Assembly (NCBI RefSeq): GCF_030547545.1
Contig: NZ_JAUOQE010000005.1
Coordinates: forward strand, 79,815-143,814
From: Amphritea sp. 1_MG-2023
GTDB taxonomy: Bacteria; Pseudomonadota; Gammaproteobacteria; Pseudomonadales; Balneatricaceae
Length of the DNA: 64,000 bases
Direction: 5' to 3'
Part shown: positions 34,843 through 43,550 of the stretch, in pieces
How positions within the stretch are numbered: the first letter of the stretch is position 1
How the letters are laid out: the number at the start of each line of letters is the position of its first letter
Program-made: the position numbers and the translations under genes
The notes under the pieces: model-generated
The model's database searches: none
What the model saw: only the letters and a program-made list of their open reading frames with translations
Told to the model about the DNA's origin: nothing

Positions 34843-35343
34843 ATGAAAATCACACTGAGGCGGTGGATGATTACCCTGTCGACTTTGTTATTGAGCCTCT
34901 CTCTGTTGGTGCTATCTGGTTGCAGCCCATCTCCCGAAGAGCAAAAAAATACCGCCATTGTTCTAATTGATAAGGCTAATCCGCAGGTGTTTGTGCGACA
35001 TATCGTGTCCGAATACCTAACGCTTAGCGATGAGCTGGTGATGCAGTATCAGCGCTATAAAGCGGAAGATGATGCGCATGGATTCATTCTTTTTCGCAAT
35101 AATCATTGGACTCCCGCGTATATTGACAGCAAAAGAGGCTATGATAAAACACTGTTCAATCAGAAAGCGTATATTTACCGTCATCAGTTAAATGGCGTAT
35201 TCGATACTTTTTTTGAGTTGCAACAACTCTCAATATTACTGAAACACAGTTTATTGAATCAAGACTGGCATTTGGAACAACAGGCACTGCAACGGATATC
35301 TGAAGATCGCTTGATCATGATGAAGTATTTAAAGACGGAATGA
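34843..35343 (+). CDS. predicted lipoprotein, unknown function
   Basis: A 166-residue protein with a lipoprotein signal (LSLSLLVLSGCSPSPEEQKN; lipobox LSGC). The mature part is mostly helical and contains IVSEYLTLSDELVMQYQRYK. No known domain was recognised. It starts 81 nt after the TetR gene in the same direction and could be co-transcribed. Confidence 0.7.
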   Translation: MKITLRRWMITLSTLLLSLSLLVLSGCSPSPEEQKNTAIVLIDKANPQVFVRHIVSEYLTLSDELVMQYQRYKAEDDAHGFILFRNNHWTPAYIDSKRGYDKTLFNQKAYIYRHQLNGVFDTFFELQQLSILLKHSLLNQDWHLEQQALQRISEDRLIMMKYLKTE

Positions 35344-35511
35344 TGTTGCTAACGGTGCTTTTCGTGGTTATAGGGACGACTAAAGCGGACTTTTCGCTAG
35401 GCATTCTCCGTGTCGTTATGCTGTGTACCTATGATTGGCGTCTATTAACACTAGATTGGCATCGTGTTTGATTAACCGTGCCCTCGTGTCTCAATTTAAG
35501 GAAGATGAGTA

Positions 35512-36426
35512 ATGTATGGATTTGAAATATCAATCGTAGTGGTTGTGGTGTTTGCGCTGGCGCTGATTTTTGCTGGTGTGAAAATGGTGCCACAAGGACA
35601 CTGTTGGACCGTTGAACGCTTTGGCCGTTTTACTCGCTCATTGAATCCGGGATTGCATCTGCTAATCCCTATTATTGATGCGATTGGCTCGAAACAAAAT
35701 ATGATGGAACAAGTGCTCGATGTGCCACCGCAGGAGGTGATCAGTTCTGATAACGCGATGGTCACAACCGATGCGGTGTGCTTTTTTCAAGTATTGGATG
35801 CGGGCAAGGCCGCGTATGAAGTGAATGATTTACCGCGGGCGATGCGTAATCTCGTGATGACGAATATTCGTGCGGTGTTAGGCTCGATGGAGTTGGATGA
35901 GATGCTGTCTAACCGTGATGCCATTAATATTAAACTGTTGGGTAAAGTCGATGAAGCGACCGATCCTTGGGGGATTAAGGTGACGCGTATTGAGATTCGC
36001 GATATTTCACCGCCGCAAGATCTGGTTGATTCAATGGGCAATCAGATGAAAGCCGAACGGGATAAGCGGGCGACGATTTTGGTGGCCGAAGGGCAGCGAG
36101 AAGCGGCCATTAAAGTAGCCGAAGGGCAAAAACAGGCTGAAATTCTTCGCGCGGAAGGTGATCTGCAGGCCGCGATTCTCAATGCCGAAGCGCGGGAACG
36201 CGAGGCGCAGGCAGAGGCGCTCGCGACACAAGTGGTATCTGAAGCGATCAGTGGTGGGAATCAGCAGGCGATTAATTATTTTGTCGCGCAGAAGTATACT
36301 CAAGCGTTACAAGCGATTGGCGAAGGCGAGAATAGTAAAGTGGTAATGATGCCGTTAGAAGCTAGCAGTCTCATCGGTTCTATTGGCGGTATTTCTGAAT
36401 TACTGCATAGCAAAGCGAAAGATTAA
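35512..36426 (+). CDS. SPFH/stomatin-like membrane protease modulator (QmcA-like)
   Basis: A 304-residue band-7 protein with an N-terminal membrane anchor ([20 protein letters not shown]). The SPFH domain includes [30 protein letters not shown] sequence, followed by a long coiled coil with repeated [19 protein letters not shown] units and a C-terminal SLIGSIGGI segment. E. coli QmcA (YbbK) has 305 residues. Such proteins form large membrane-domain assemblies and partner with NfeD proteins; the adjoining gene encodes one. Confidence 0.92.
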   Translation: MYGFEISIVVVVVFALALIFAGVKMVPQGHCWTVERFGRFTRSLNPGLHLLIPIIDAIGSKQNMMEQVLDVPPQEVISSDNAMVTTDAVCFFQVLDAGKAAYEVNDLPRAMRNLVMTNIRAVLGSMELDEMLSNRDAINIKLLGKVDEATDPWGIKVTRIEIRDISPPQDLVDSMGNQMKAERDKRATILVAEGQREAAIKVAEGQKQAEILRAEGDLQAAILNAEAREREAQAEALATQVVSEAISGGNQQAINYFVAQKYTQALQAIGEGENSKVVMMPLEASSLIGSIGGISELLHSKAKD

Positions 36427-36428
36427 CG

Positions 36429-36887
36429 ATGGCAGATTGGTTGCATACTTTAACACAGTGGCATTGGTTAATTCTTGGTGTCGTGTTACTGATTTTAGAA
36501 ATGCTCGGCGCGTCCGGATTTTTGATCGGTTTGGCGGTCGCCAGCTTAGTGATGGCAGGCGCCGTAGCATTGGGCGTGATCGACAGTTGGTCTTATCAAT
36601 TGTTATGGTTTGCCTTATTAGGCGTGGCTTTTACCGTACTTTATTGGCGCATGTTCCGTTCTTTTAATCGTCATACCGATGAGCCTTTATTAAATGATCG
36701 GGCGGCGCAATTGATTGGGCGAAAATTTGTCCTGACGCAAAATCTAGACAATGGCCAAGGACGTGTGCAGGTAGGTGATACTTTGTGGAAAGCTGAGGCG
36801 GATACCTCGCTGACCGCAGGTATAGAAGTTGAGGTGTATGCTAGTGAAGGCATGGTGATTAAGGTTCGCCCGTTGACGAAAACCTAA
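36429..36887 (+). CDS. NfeD-like membrane protein (YbbJ type)
   Basis: A 152-residue short-form NfeD protein: three to four hydrophobic helices (WHWLILGVVLLILEMLGASG, then two more) and a C-terminal OB-fold domain (NLDNGQGRVQVGDTLWKAEA and GIEVEVYASEGMVIKVRPL). It starts 2 nt after the stomatin-like gene, the standard qmcA-ybbJ pair, and is expected to act with it in membrane microdomain or quality-control functions. Confidence 0.9.
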   Translation: MADWLHTLTQWHWLILGVVLLILEMLGASGFLIGLAVASLVMAGAVALGVIDSWSYQLLWFALLGVAFTVLYWRMFRSFNRHTDEPLLNDRAAQLIGRKFVLTQNLDNGQGRVQVGDTLWKAEADTSLTAGIEVEVYASEGMVIKVRPLTKT

Positions 36888-36964
36888 GCGGTTTATGTCG
36901 AGTTAACTCATCGTGACCGGTTGCTTAGCTGACAGGTGCTGCAAAATTCTGTATCAGCTGAGTG

Positions 36965-37774
36965 TTAGTTAACCGGTGTTACGTTTGGCGGGCTTTGCCC
37001 GTGCACCAATTGCTGTATCCAGCCTAATGCTAACCAGCGTAGTAATAGCGTTAATAGCTCGTTAGCCGCGCTGGTAGCATTCGTTTGTGCGGCGATTATC
37101 TCGGCTGCTAACGAACAATCCCCGCCTTGTAGAAAGCAGTTTAGCAGTGTTTGTTCTATAGGCTCGGCGGAGCGAAATTCGGTCAGGCGTTCTTGATTAC
37201 GCCACACAACCCAGCATGCCGTCTGTTGCTGTGGGGCGGGCGGCAGATGCTCTGCTTTGAGGGCTTGCCAGATGTCGACCACATTGAAGGGTGTGTTAAA
37301 CAGTTGCAGGCTTGGATGAAAGCGTAGTTGTAGTGTCGGCCAGTCGGCCGCCGGAATCTGTTGTAGGGTGGTCGTCGAGGCCGAGTCACAGTCGGCAGCA
37401 TCAAATGAGTCTAGTAGGCATCGCTCAAATCGTGCCAGTTCGGCAATTTGAGGATGTTGACTAAAAAATGGATCGTTGCTTAGATAATCTGGCAGTGGAT
37501 CACAATAATAGCGTAGCGAACGAAAGGCGCTAGGGACGGCATCAATATAACCTTCGATCAGCTGTTCAAATAGCGTATCACCGAGGTAATGACCCAGTAT
37601 GGGGTGATCGTTATCAATCACCTCCCGCAATCGCAGACGGTAGCCGGTTTGATAGATCGATAATCGCTGTTGAGCATCGAGAGTATCGCAGACGATGTGC
37701 TGAGTAATTTCATCGTTGCCGTGAAGCAGTGCTTGCATCATCTGCTGTTGACGTTGATGGAGTGATGATTTCAT
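36965..37774 (-). CDS. bufC: BufC-type MNIO partner protein (DUF2063)
   Basis: A 269-residue protein of the DUF2063 family: the N-terminus MKSSLHQRQQQMMQALLHG, YQTGYRLRLREVIDNDHPIL and YIDAVPSAFRSLRYYCDPLP are typical. DUF2063 proteins bind the precursor peptide leader and present it to the partner MNIO oxidase. It overlaps bufB by 4 nt (ATGA) and is the last gene of the minus-strand bufA-bufB-bufC operon. Confidence 0.9.
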   Translation of the reverse strand: MKSSLHQRQQQMMQALLHGNDEITQHIVCDTLDAQQRLSIYQTGYRLRLREVIDNDHPILGHYLGDTLFEQLIEGYIDAVPSAFRSLRYYCDPLPDYLSNDPFFSQHPQIAELARFERCLLDSFDAADCDSASTTTLQQIPAADWPTLQLRFHPSLQLFNTPFNVVDIWQALKAEHLPPAPQQQTACWVVWRNQERLTEFRSAEPIEQTLLNCFLQGGDCSLAAEIIAAQTNATSAANELLTLLLRWLALGWIQQLVHGQSPPNVTPVN

Positions 37775-38622
37775 GAATAAGCGACCTCTCGTACCGAGCG
37801 ATCTTGAAGCGTTGTGGCAGCCAGTTGGCGGGCAATATTCAGCTCGTCAACGAGTTGCTGCAGTGGTGGAATATTATCATCTCGTTCGATCATGGTGCTG
37901 ATGGGGCCAAAGCGATGGAGTGCTTGACGGTATAGCGCCCATACCGAATCGCAAACATCATGATCATGGGTATCAATGACATGAGTGCCGACATCGCTAT
38001 GACCCGCGAGATGAAACTGTCTCACTCGTGCGGGGTTAATGGCATTGAGGTAGGTCTCAGGATCGAAGTGGTGATTACGGCTACTCACATAGATATTGTT
38101 AATATCCAGTAACATTAAGCAGTCGGCGCGTTCGACAACTGCGTTATAAAAAGTCCATTCACTCATCGCCGAGTCGGTATAACTAAGATAGCTGGAGACA
38201 TTTTCAAGTAATAGCTGACGACCGAGAATATCCTGAACCTGAATAATGCGTTCAGCAACATGGTTGATCGCTTCTTCCGTATAGGGCAAGGGTAGCAGGT
38301 CATGGCTATTGATGCCGTCGAGCCCTGTCCAGCAGAGGTGATCGGAGATCCACGCCGGCTGTACTTCATTCGCGAGTTGTTTTAGTTGTTTTAGGTAGTC
38401 TTTATCCAGCGGTTCGGTAGAACCAATCGACATCGACACCCCATGCATGACCATCGGGTAACGCTCACGGATGGCGTGTAAGTAATATTTGGGTTTACCA
38501 CCGGCCACCATAAAATTTTCTGAGATAATTTCAAACCAATCGACATCGGGTTGAGTTTCAAGCACATCTTGGAAATGCGGGGTTCTTAAGCCAAGTCCGA
38601 AGCCTAGATAGTGGTTGCTCAT
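37771..38622 (-). CDS. bufB: MNIO (DUF692) multinuclear non-heme iron oxidase BufB
   Basis: A 283-residue TIM-barrel enzyme of the DUF692/MNIO family, which modifies cysteines in ribosomally made peptides. Likely iron ligands are in MVMHGVSMS, WISDHLCW, LLLENVSSY, LDINNIYVSS, HLAGHSD and STMIERDDN, all intact. In characterised bufferin systems such enzymes form copper-binding thiooxazole or related groups from Cys. It lies directly after the precursor gene and overlaps bufC. Confidence 0.94.
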   Translation of the reverse strand: MSNHYLGFGLGLRTPHFQDVLETQPDVDWFEIISENFMVAGGKPKYYLHAIRERYPMVMHGVSMSIGSTEPLDKDYLKQLKQLANEVQPAWISDHLCWTGLDGINSHDLLPLPYTEEAINHVAERIIQVQDILGRQLLLENVSSYLSYTDSAMSEWTFYNAVVERADCLMLLDINNIYVSSRNHHFDPETYLNAINPARVRQFHLAGHSDVGTHVIDTHDHDVCDSVWALYRQALHRFGPISTMIERDDNIPPLQQLVDELNIARQLAATTLQDRSVREVAYS

Positions 38623-38689
38623 GAGATCTCCTGCAAAATAAAGAAGAACGCCCAGCGGACGTTCATCTTTAGATTATGGGTTAACGGCG

Positions 38690-39163
38690 TTATGACGTTG
38701 TACCGCCAATATCGTCACACGACTTTTCGGTGGTCATAATAAATCCCGTCCCCTTACATGAACCGTGTCCTTTACAGGCATTCTCGGCTGTCTTGCAATC
38801 ATTATGGCCTTTACAAACATTGACACCAAAGCATTGCGTTAGCTCTGCTTTAGCAATCTGATCGCGCCAGTCATCGCGTACGGTGCCGCCCGCATCGGTA
38901 CAGGCTTTGAGTGGCATCGCGACAAACCCCTGACCTTTACAAGCGGATTGTCCTTTACAGGCATTATTGGCGGTTTTGCAGTCGTTGTGACCCTGACAGG
39001 CGTTCACTCCATAACAGTGGCCCAGTTCAACGCTGTTGCTACTATTACTGACCATCGGCGCGCTATTGTTGCCGGCGGAGTTGGAGCCCATACAGCCAGC
39101 AAGGCCAGCGGCTGCGACGGCGATCGCTGCTCCGGAAAAACTACTTTTTATCGTTGAGTTCAT
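38690..39163 (-). CDS. bufA: BufA-type bufferin precursor with two tandem Cys domains and a lipobox
   Basis: A 157-residue secreted precursor. The signal peptide ends in AAAGLAGC, a lipoprotein box with Cys24. Two copies of a six-cysteine domain follow: Cys50, 56, 62, 69, 75, 88 and Cys111, 117, 123, 130, 136, 149, all offset by exactly 61 residues. Both contain CKTA.NACKG and CKG.GF. This matches the BufA2 type of bufferin, but bufferins usually carry one such domain. After modification by BufBC the product is expected to bind copper or a related metal in the periplasm. Confidence 0.88.
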   Translation of the reverse strand: MNSTIKSSFSGAAIAVAAAGLAGCMGSNSAGNNSAPMVSNSSNSVELGHCYGVNACQGHNDCKTANNACKGQSACKGQGFVAMPLKACTDAGGTVRDDWRDQIAKAELTQCFGVNVCKGHNDCKTAENACKGHGSCKGTGFIMTTEKSCDDIGGTTS

Positions 39164-39540
39164 TATTGTTATTCCTCTAATATATTGACCGCTCTACGGG
39201 TTTAATATTCACAGGGCGTCAATCAGTGTTGCTAAATAAGGCTGTTGCAAACCGCCGTTAAAGCCGTGCAGGGTGAAAAGTGATAACGACAGCAAGGGCA
39301 GTATTGAAGAGTAACTTGAAATGAAGCTGAAAAACGGCGCTGTTTTTGTCATGTTAAGTGGTTAAACTACTTACCCTGTTGGTGCAAAGGAGACAAACCT
39401 TTGGCTCGTTGTCCAACCTTTACCGAGCAGATTTAGGCCGAACAGATTAAGCCCAGTAGATTAAGCCGGCAGATTAAGCCGGCAGATTAAGTCCGGATAT
39501 CCGTTTTAGTAATATCAGATTGAGATGTAGCAGGGGTCTA
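39164..39540. other. divergent intergenic region with short direct repeats
   Basis: About 376 nt between bufA (-) and the next gene (+). It should hold the buf promoter. I do not recognise a copper-responsive CueR-type operator with confidence. The right part contains the repeats listed separately. Confidence 0.4.
39441..39496. repeat. short tandem repeats with core AGATTAAG
   Basis: Four to five repeats built on CAGATTAAGCCGG occur in a row, the central ones perfect 13-mers. They lie about 45 nt upstream of the 322-codon gene. A bunched set of binding sites or a simple slippage product are both possible. Confidence 0.65.
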
Positions 39541-40508
39541 TGCAATTTCCAACCAGCGAGGCTGCAGGCCAAGCTCAACTACAGCAGGATATTCAGCAGG
39601 CGGTACAGAAGGGGATTCGTACCTATTTTAGTCAGTGTCAGCAACGGGTGCCTGATTTTGTCACGGCACATTTTCGTTATCCCGCCGCCCTGAAAACCAA
39701 TCGTATTGCCTTTGGTTTGGATATTCTGCGTGCACCGGTTAATCTTTTTTGGGCGCCATTGTATGCGTTGATCAGCGGTATTCGGTTTTTACTTGGCCGC
39801 TCATCTCGGTTCGGTTGGCTGCAGCGGCTATTGGGGCGTTTTCCCGCCGGCTTTACGACGCAGGTGCAGACCCATATCAGTGAGTTAGTCTTAAGTGATT
39901 TACTGCGGCATCATCAGCCTGAGGAGTCATTGAGTTGGTGTATTGCTGAAGCGCTGCGTGAGTTGTATCAGCAGCAGGTGCATAGCCGCCCTGATATTGC
40001 GCAATTTCATCGTCAGGCTGAGCCCATTATTGAGGATGCCATGACAGAGTATCGGCTGACCCGAACGGCCTCAGCTGATATTACCAATACGCTTTCATGC
40101 ACGGTATTAGGCGCGTTTGCGTTTCAGAAGTTTACGCCGGGAGGTATCGGTATTGGCCTGATATTGGCGAGTATGATTAGTATGCAACTGGCGAGTCGTG
40201 ATTTTTTCTTGGGCGAGGCGATCGGTAACATCTATTACAGTATTTTTCCGCCGTCTCCTTCAGTTGGCATCATGATGTTGTCAATTGCCGGGGTGTTGGC
40301 GCTGTTGTCGGCGGGGGCTGCGCTCTCGGGGGTTATCTCTGACCCCATACAGGCGGCGATGGGGTTACATCGTTACCGCCTGAAGAAAATGCTCCGGCAT
40401 ATGGAACAAGACATACTGCAGCAAAGTAGCAGTAGTTTTCGGCCAAAGGATCAGTATGTTGCCCGAATCATGGAGTGCTTTGATCTGATTCGGGCTGGTT
40501 TACGCTGA
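39540..40508 (+). CDS. membrane protein resembling DUF6635
   Basis: A 322-residue protein with conserved N-terminal RVPDFVTAHFRYPAALKTNR and LDILRAPVNLFWAPLYALIS and about three hydrophobic stretches (around residues 70-85, 190-215 and 235-265). The overall look fits the DUF6635 group of uncharacterised proteins; I give that name tentatively. No catalytic motif is visible. It lies between the buf operon and yacL, convergent with yacL (4-nt gap). Confidence 0.65.
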   Translation: MQFPTSEAAGQAQLQQDIQQAVQKGIRTYFSQCQQRVPDFVTAHFRYPAALKTNRIAFGLDILRAPVNLFWAPLYALISGIRFLLGRSSRFGWLQRLLGRFPAGFTTQVQTHISELVLSDLLRHHQPEESLSWCIAEALRELYQQQVHSRPDIAQFHRQAEPIIEDAMTEYRLTRTASADITNTLSCTVLGAFAFQKFTPGGIGIGLILASMISMQLASRDFFLGEAIGNIYYSIFPPSPSVGIMMLSIAGVLALLSAGAALSGVISDPIQAAMGLHRYRLKKMLRHMEQDILQQSSSSFRPKDQYVARIMECFDLIRAGLR

Positions 40509-40512
40509 TGTA

Positions 40513-40887
40513 TTAAGCGTGTACAGCGGTAAACTGCTGCCAACCTTGTAGTAGCTCGATAAAATCTTCGAGACCACAGCTGGCGGTTGATTCCTGATCG
40601 TAAAACGTCAGATTATCTCCCGGTTCAGCCATCTCGTCATCGGCATCCAGCGCGTGGGCGCGGATCATAGCCTCATCTTGAGTTAATAGCAGGTTGTATT
40701 CCGATCCTTCCATTGAATAGTCGCGTCGTTGCTTTTTTTGCAGCGCATCCGCAATTTTTAATAATTCGGCAATCATCGATTGACGACTGCTTAGCTCGTC
40801 CGTTAGCCAATAACCCAAGGCTTCATGGCCCATAGAAAACTCAGCGCAGAATGCACCGTCAATATCGTGGGTGAAATCGTAATCCAC
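40513..40887 (-). CDS. yacL: YacL family protein (UPF0231)
   Basis: A 124-residue protein (E. coli YacL 120). It aligns clearly by eye: VDYDFTHDIDGAFCAEFSMG, EALGYWLTDEL, YNLLLTQDEAMIRAH and LTFYDQESTASCGLEDFIEL match the E. coli sequence pattern. I chose a GTG start at 40887, giving VDYDF at the N-terminus, because GGAG lies 7 nt upstream. The function is unknown; the protein is acidic and cytosolic. Confidence 0.88.
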   Translation of the reverse strand: MDYDFTHDIDGAFCAEFSMGHEALGYWLTDELSSRQSMIAELLKIADALQKKQRRDYSMEGSEYNLLLTQDEAMIRAHALDADDEMAEPGDNLTFYDQESTASCGLEDFIELLQGWQQFTAVHA

Positions 40888-41387
40888 AACTGTACTCCGC
40901 AATGATAGCGTCATTAATTTGCAAGGCTGCGGAGGATAGCACAGGCTCGCTGAAGAGCGCAGCGAGAAAACCACTGTTATATGACAGTGTGTTTGACATT
41001 AAGGTCATTTTCGACGCTATCAAAAGACAAGTGTCAGACGTCAAGGTTGATGTTACCCGCTCGAGGAAAATTTTCTGCGGCTGCTCTTATGTGCTGTGAG
41101 GCCTTGGGTATACAAGGCGGTTGCGCTTTTTGGTCGTTGCTTGTCGAGACGTTGCACTCGGGAATATCGTTGAGTCGTCTTGTCCTGTCACTACTGCAGA
41201 GGAGATGGCATCGTTTGCTAAGATTGTGGTGCCGTTAAATGTGGCGCCGTTAAAAAAGTTTAGAGGCAGAGAAAAAGCCCACTCTCATGAGCGGGCTTTG
41301 ATACGCAGTCATCTGCTAAGGTAGCATTTGGCTAACAATGATAGTAGTCCCTTCAAATGGAAGCGTTAGTTATTGAGAAGGCGTTGC
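40888..41387. other. intergenic region between yacL and the CBS gene
   Basis: About 500 nt. It holds the CBS-gene terminator at 41274-41299 and a short near-duplicate (GTGCCGTTAAA / GCGCCGTTAAA near 41229-41252). No convincing coding frame was found. Confidence 0.4.
41274..41299 (-). terminator. intrinsic terminator of the CBS-domain gene
   Basis: AAAGCCC and GGGCTTT with an inner GCTCATGAG element; read on the minus strand it ends in GGGCTTTTTC, placing it correctly downstream of the CBS gene. Confidence 0.7.
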
Positions 41388-41975
41388 TTAGGTATCTCGG
41401 CCAGCAAATAGAACATCAACAACCTCACGGAAATGAGCCGCTCGTTTGGCTATTTCGACCGGCACTTTCAGGCGGCGGGCGATGTCGCTAGAGGAGATCA
41501 CACCACGTATTTCTTGTTTCAGTGTGTCAACAACCAGCATATGAGGGGTACCGGTGTGTTGCAGTGTACGCAGCAGATCGCCGATAGAAGCGTGGTTTAC
41601 TTCAGAGAGAGGTATCGCATGCAGCCGATCACGGGGCGTCATCACCTCTTTGATGGAAATATCATGTCGTTTGAGGCCTGCCGCTGTTGCGATACTCATA
41701 GCAGAGCGGCTTTCCAGATCAGCAATGGTGAGCAATCCACGAAAGTTTTCATCTTTGTCAATAACCAACACAGAACGCACATGTACCTTGCGCATCATCT
41801 GTCGTGCTTCATCGATGGAAACATCTTGTTCCATCATCAACGGCTGAATTTTTTCGAAATCGGTCATCACTTCGGTAGCGCTGGTCTCTAGAGTATATTC
41901 GTGCAGTTCTTTTGGGCTAGCGATATGGTGAGATGCTTCTAGCAGAGTCGTTTTTAACTCGTTGTAATTATTCAT
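41388..41975 (-). CDS. CBS-domain pair protein
   Basis: A 195-residue soluble protein consisting of two CBS motifs (TDFEKIQPLMMEQDVSIDEA through VLVIDKDENFRGLLTIADL, and KEVMTPRDRLHAIPLSEVNH through LVVDTLKQEIRGVISSSDIA). Such pairs form a Bateman module that senses adenine nucleotides or related ligands. No catalytic domain is fused. The partner is unknown. Monocistronic, with its own terminator. Confidence 0.9.
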   Translation of the reverse strand: MNNYNELKTTLLEASHHIASPKELHEYTLETSATEVMTDFEKIQPLMMEQDVSIDEARQMMRKVHVRSVLVIDKDENFRGLLTIADLESRSAMSIATAAGLKRHDISIKEVMTPRDRLHAIPLSEVNHASIGDLLRTLQHTGTPHMLVVDTLKQEIRGVISSSDIARRLKVPVEIAKRAAHFREVVDVLFAGRDT

Positions 41976-42033
41976 AGGATCATCCTGCCTTAACGGCGTT
42001 CATCAAATAGATAAAAAACAGTGATGGTAAGAC

Positions 42034-42369
42034 TCAGCTAAAAATAGGAGGGGCTCGGGTGGATGGCACCATCCAGCGAGAGGGTAAGAGGTGGTGGTAT
42101 TGTTTATCGGCCAGCACCGTGGCAGCTGTCAGCCATTGATAATGAGTAACGCTAACAACAACATAGCTGGGCTGATCATCATCACCGCTGACCATGGGCT
42201 GAAGCATCTGTTCGACATGAGTTTCATTGGCCGATAATTGCTGTTCGCTTAGCGGTTCTAGCGTTAACACATGACTGTGCATCAAAGTCAGCAACAACAG
42301 GAACGCAAAGCCGATATTAATCGTGCGTTGTGCGGAATAGGATGAATTGATGCTAACGGCGTGCTTCAT
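42034..42369 (-). CDS. small protein with N-terminal membrane helix, unknown function
   Basis: A 111-residue protein with a single hydrophobic segment (INIGFAFLLLLTLMHSHVLT) followed by an acidic region and a hydrophobic C-terminal half. GGAG precedes the ATG. No family recognised. It lies 58 nt upstream of the CBS gene on the same strand and may be in the same transcript. Confidence 0.5.
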   Translation of the reverse strand: MKHAVSINSSYSAQRTINIGFAFLLLLTLMHSHVLTLEPLSEQQLSANETHVEQMLQPMVSGDDDQPSYVVVSVTHYQWLTAATVLADKQYHHLLPSRWMVPSTRAPPIFS

Positions 42370-42720
42370 AAACTCCAGTGTAGGCTAAAAATAACAGCGG
42401 GGGAATCTTGCAAGCCAAATTTAGCTTAAACCCACGATGATGAATCGACGTTGTCGATAAGCCTCGCTTGATCTCTTAACTTCTCTGGGTTGTTGAGTCA
42501 TGATCAGGTGGCAACTATTTGCCGTATCGTCTTGTTGATAGGCTTTCAATACCCGTTGTGGTTTGCCGCTAGGGGCAGCATCGCTCTCATAAATGTAAAG
42601 TTACGTTAAGCTATTGTTAATAAATGTAAAGTTATTGGGTAGAGGTCGTAAATAGCATTAACTGGTATATCCTTTGCACTATCAGATCGTTCTAACTATA
42701 TAATTTATAAGGATAACGCT
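42370..42720. other. divergent intergenic region with paired 15-bp sites
   Basis: About 350 nt between the minus-strand small membrane protein and the EF-hand-like gene. The only structure I see is the repeated site listed next and a TATAAT close to the plus-strand start. Confidence 0.45.
42589..42634 (+). promoter_or_regulatory. two identical 15-bp sites, candidate operator
   Basis: ATAAATGTAAAGTTA occurs at 42589-42603 and again at 42620-42634, 31 nt apart start to start (three helical turns). That is the spacing expected for a response-regulator-type protein bound on one face of DNA. They lie about 90-130 nt upstream of the EF-hand-like gene. Confidence 0.5.
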
Positions 42721-43194
42721 ATGAGTATTGGAAGTATTCAAGCGAGCGGCTCTTCAATGATGGAGATGGCAAAGCCTATCTCGCCAGAAGAGATGGCTCA
42801 GCAAATGGTGAATGCTGTTGACGAGGGTAGTGTGGATGCCGAAACACTGGTGGCTAATTTGACCAGCCGCTTTGGTGATGATGCCTCTACGGTAATGGCT
42901 GAAGATGGTTCAATCGATGTTGATGAGTTAACCTCCCTGCTGGTCAATAATGCCCCTGGCAATGGTGGTGAAACTCAAGGCATGGCTCCGCCTCCGCCTC
43001 CGCCTCCTCCCTCTCAAGGTATGATGTCTAGTGAGGAGTTACAGCTACAATTGACAGAAGAGTTTGGTGAAGAGGCCGTAGCATCAATTTTTGAAGAAGA
43101 TGGCACGGTCAACTTTGATGAACTGATCTCGCTGGTTCAGAGTCAAGATGGCAGCGGCACGACGACCGGTATTCTGCTGAATACTAGCGCCTGA
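42721..43194 (+). CDS. acidic protein with two EF-hand-like segments and a polyproline linker
   Basis: A 157-residue acidic protein preceded by AAGGA. Two homologous halves are joined by a linker with eight consecutive prolines (residues 90-97). Each half ends in an EF-hand-like loop: AEDGSIDVDELTSLL near residue 60 and EEDGTVNFDELISLV near residue 125. The loops keep Asp, Gly, the hydrophobic position and the final Glu but lack the first acidic ligand, so calcium binding may be weak. No signal peptide is evident. Function unknown. It has its own terminator. Confidence 0.8.
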   Translation: MSIGSIQASGSSMMEMAKPISPEEMAQQMVNAVDEGSVDAETLVANLTSRFGDDASTVMAEDGSIDVDELTSLLVNNAPGNGGETQGMAPPPPPPPPSQGMMSSEELQLQLTEEFGEEAVASIFEEDGTVNFDELISLVQSQDGSGTTTGILLNTSA

Positions 43195-43282
43195 GTTTAT
43201 CTTTAAGGGTTTACGCAGCGCCTTAGTAATACGCATCAGAGTAAGCCGTACTGATAATTGGGGTTTGCCCATCATAATCAAG

Positions 43283-43309
43283 ACCCTAGCGTTGCTGCTG
43301 GGGTTTTTT
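43283..43309 (+). terminator. intrinsic terminator after the EF-hand-like gene
   Basis: ACCCTAGC pairs with GCTGGGGT (one wobble) followed by TTTTT. Confidence 0.7.
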
Positions 43310-43538
43310 ATCGCTACAAGAAACGCCGATTAGTTGGTCGGCCGATGCGTGTTGTTAGCACGTACATTGGTCCATCGTCTGCGCTTCTCAGATTTATATA
43401 CTGCTTAGGGGTTGAGTGAAATACGGTGGCAGAGTACATTCAAGTATTGGTTTAGACATTAACTCGCCACCAGATTGTTAAGACAATCACGCCGTTGGTC
43501 AGGACGACTAGGATAGAAGACGTTCAGCGTCTATTTGC
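43310..43538. other. intergenic region before duplicated module 1
   Basis: No gene seen. It must contain the promoter of module 1. Confidence 0.4.
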
Positions 43539-43550
43539 AATGGATATAAC

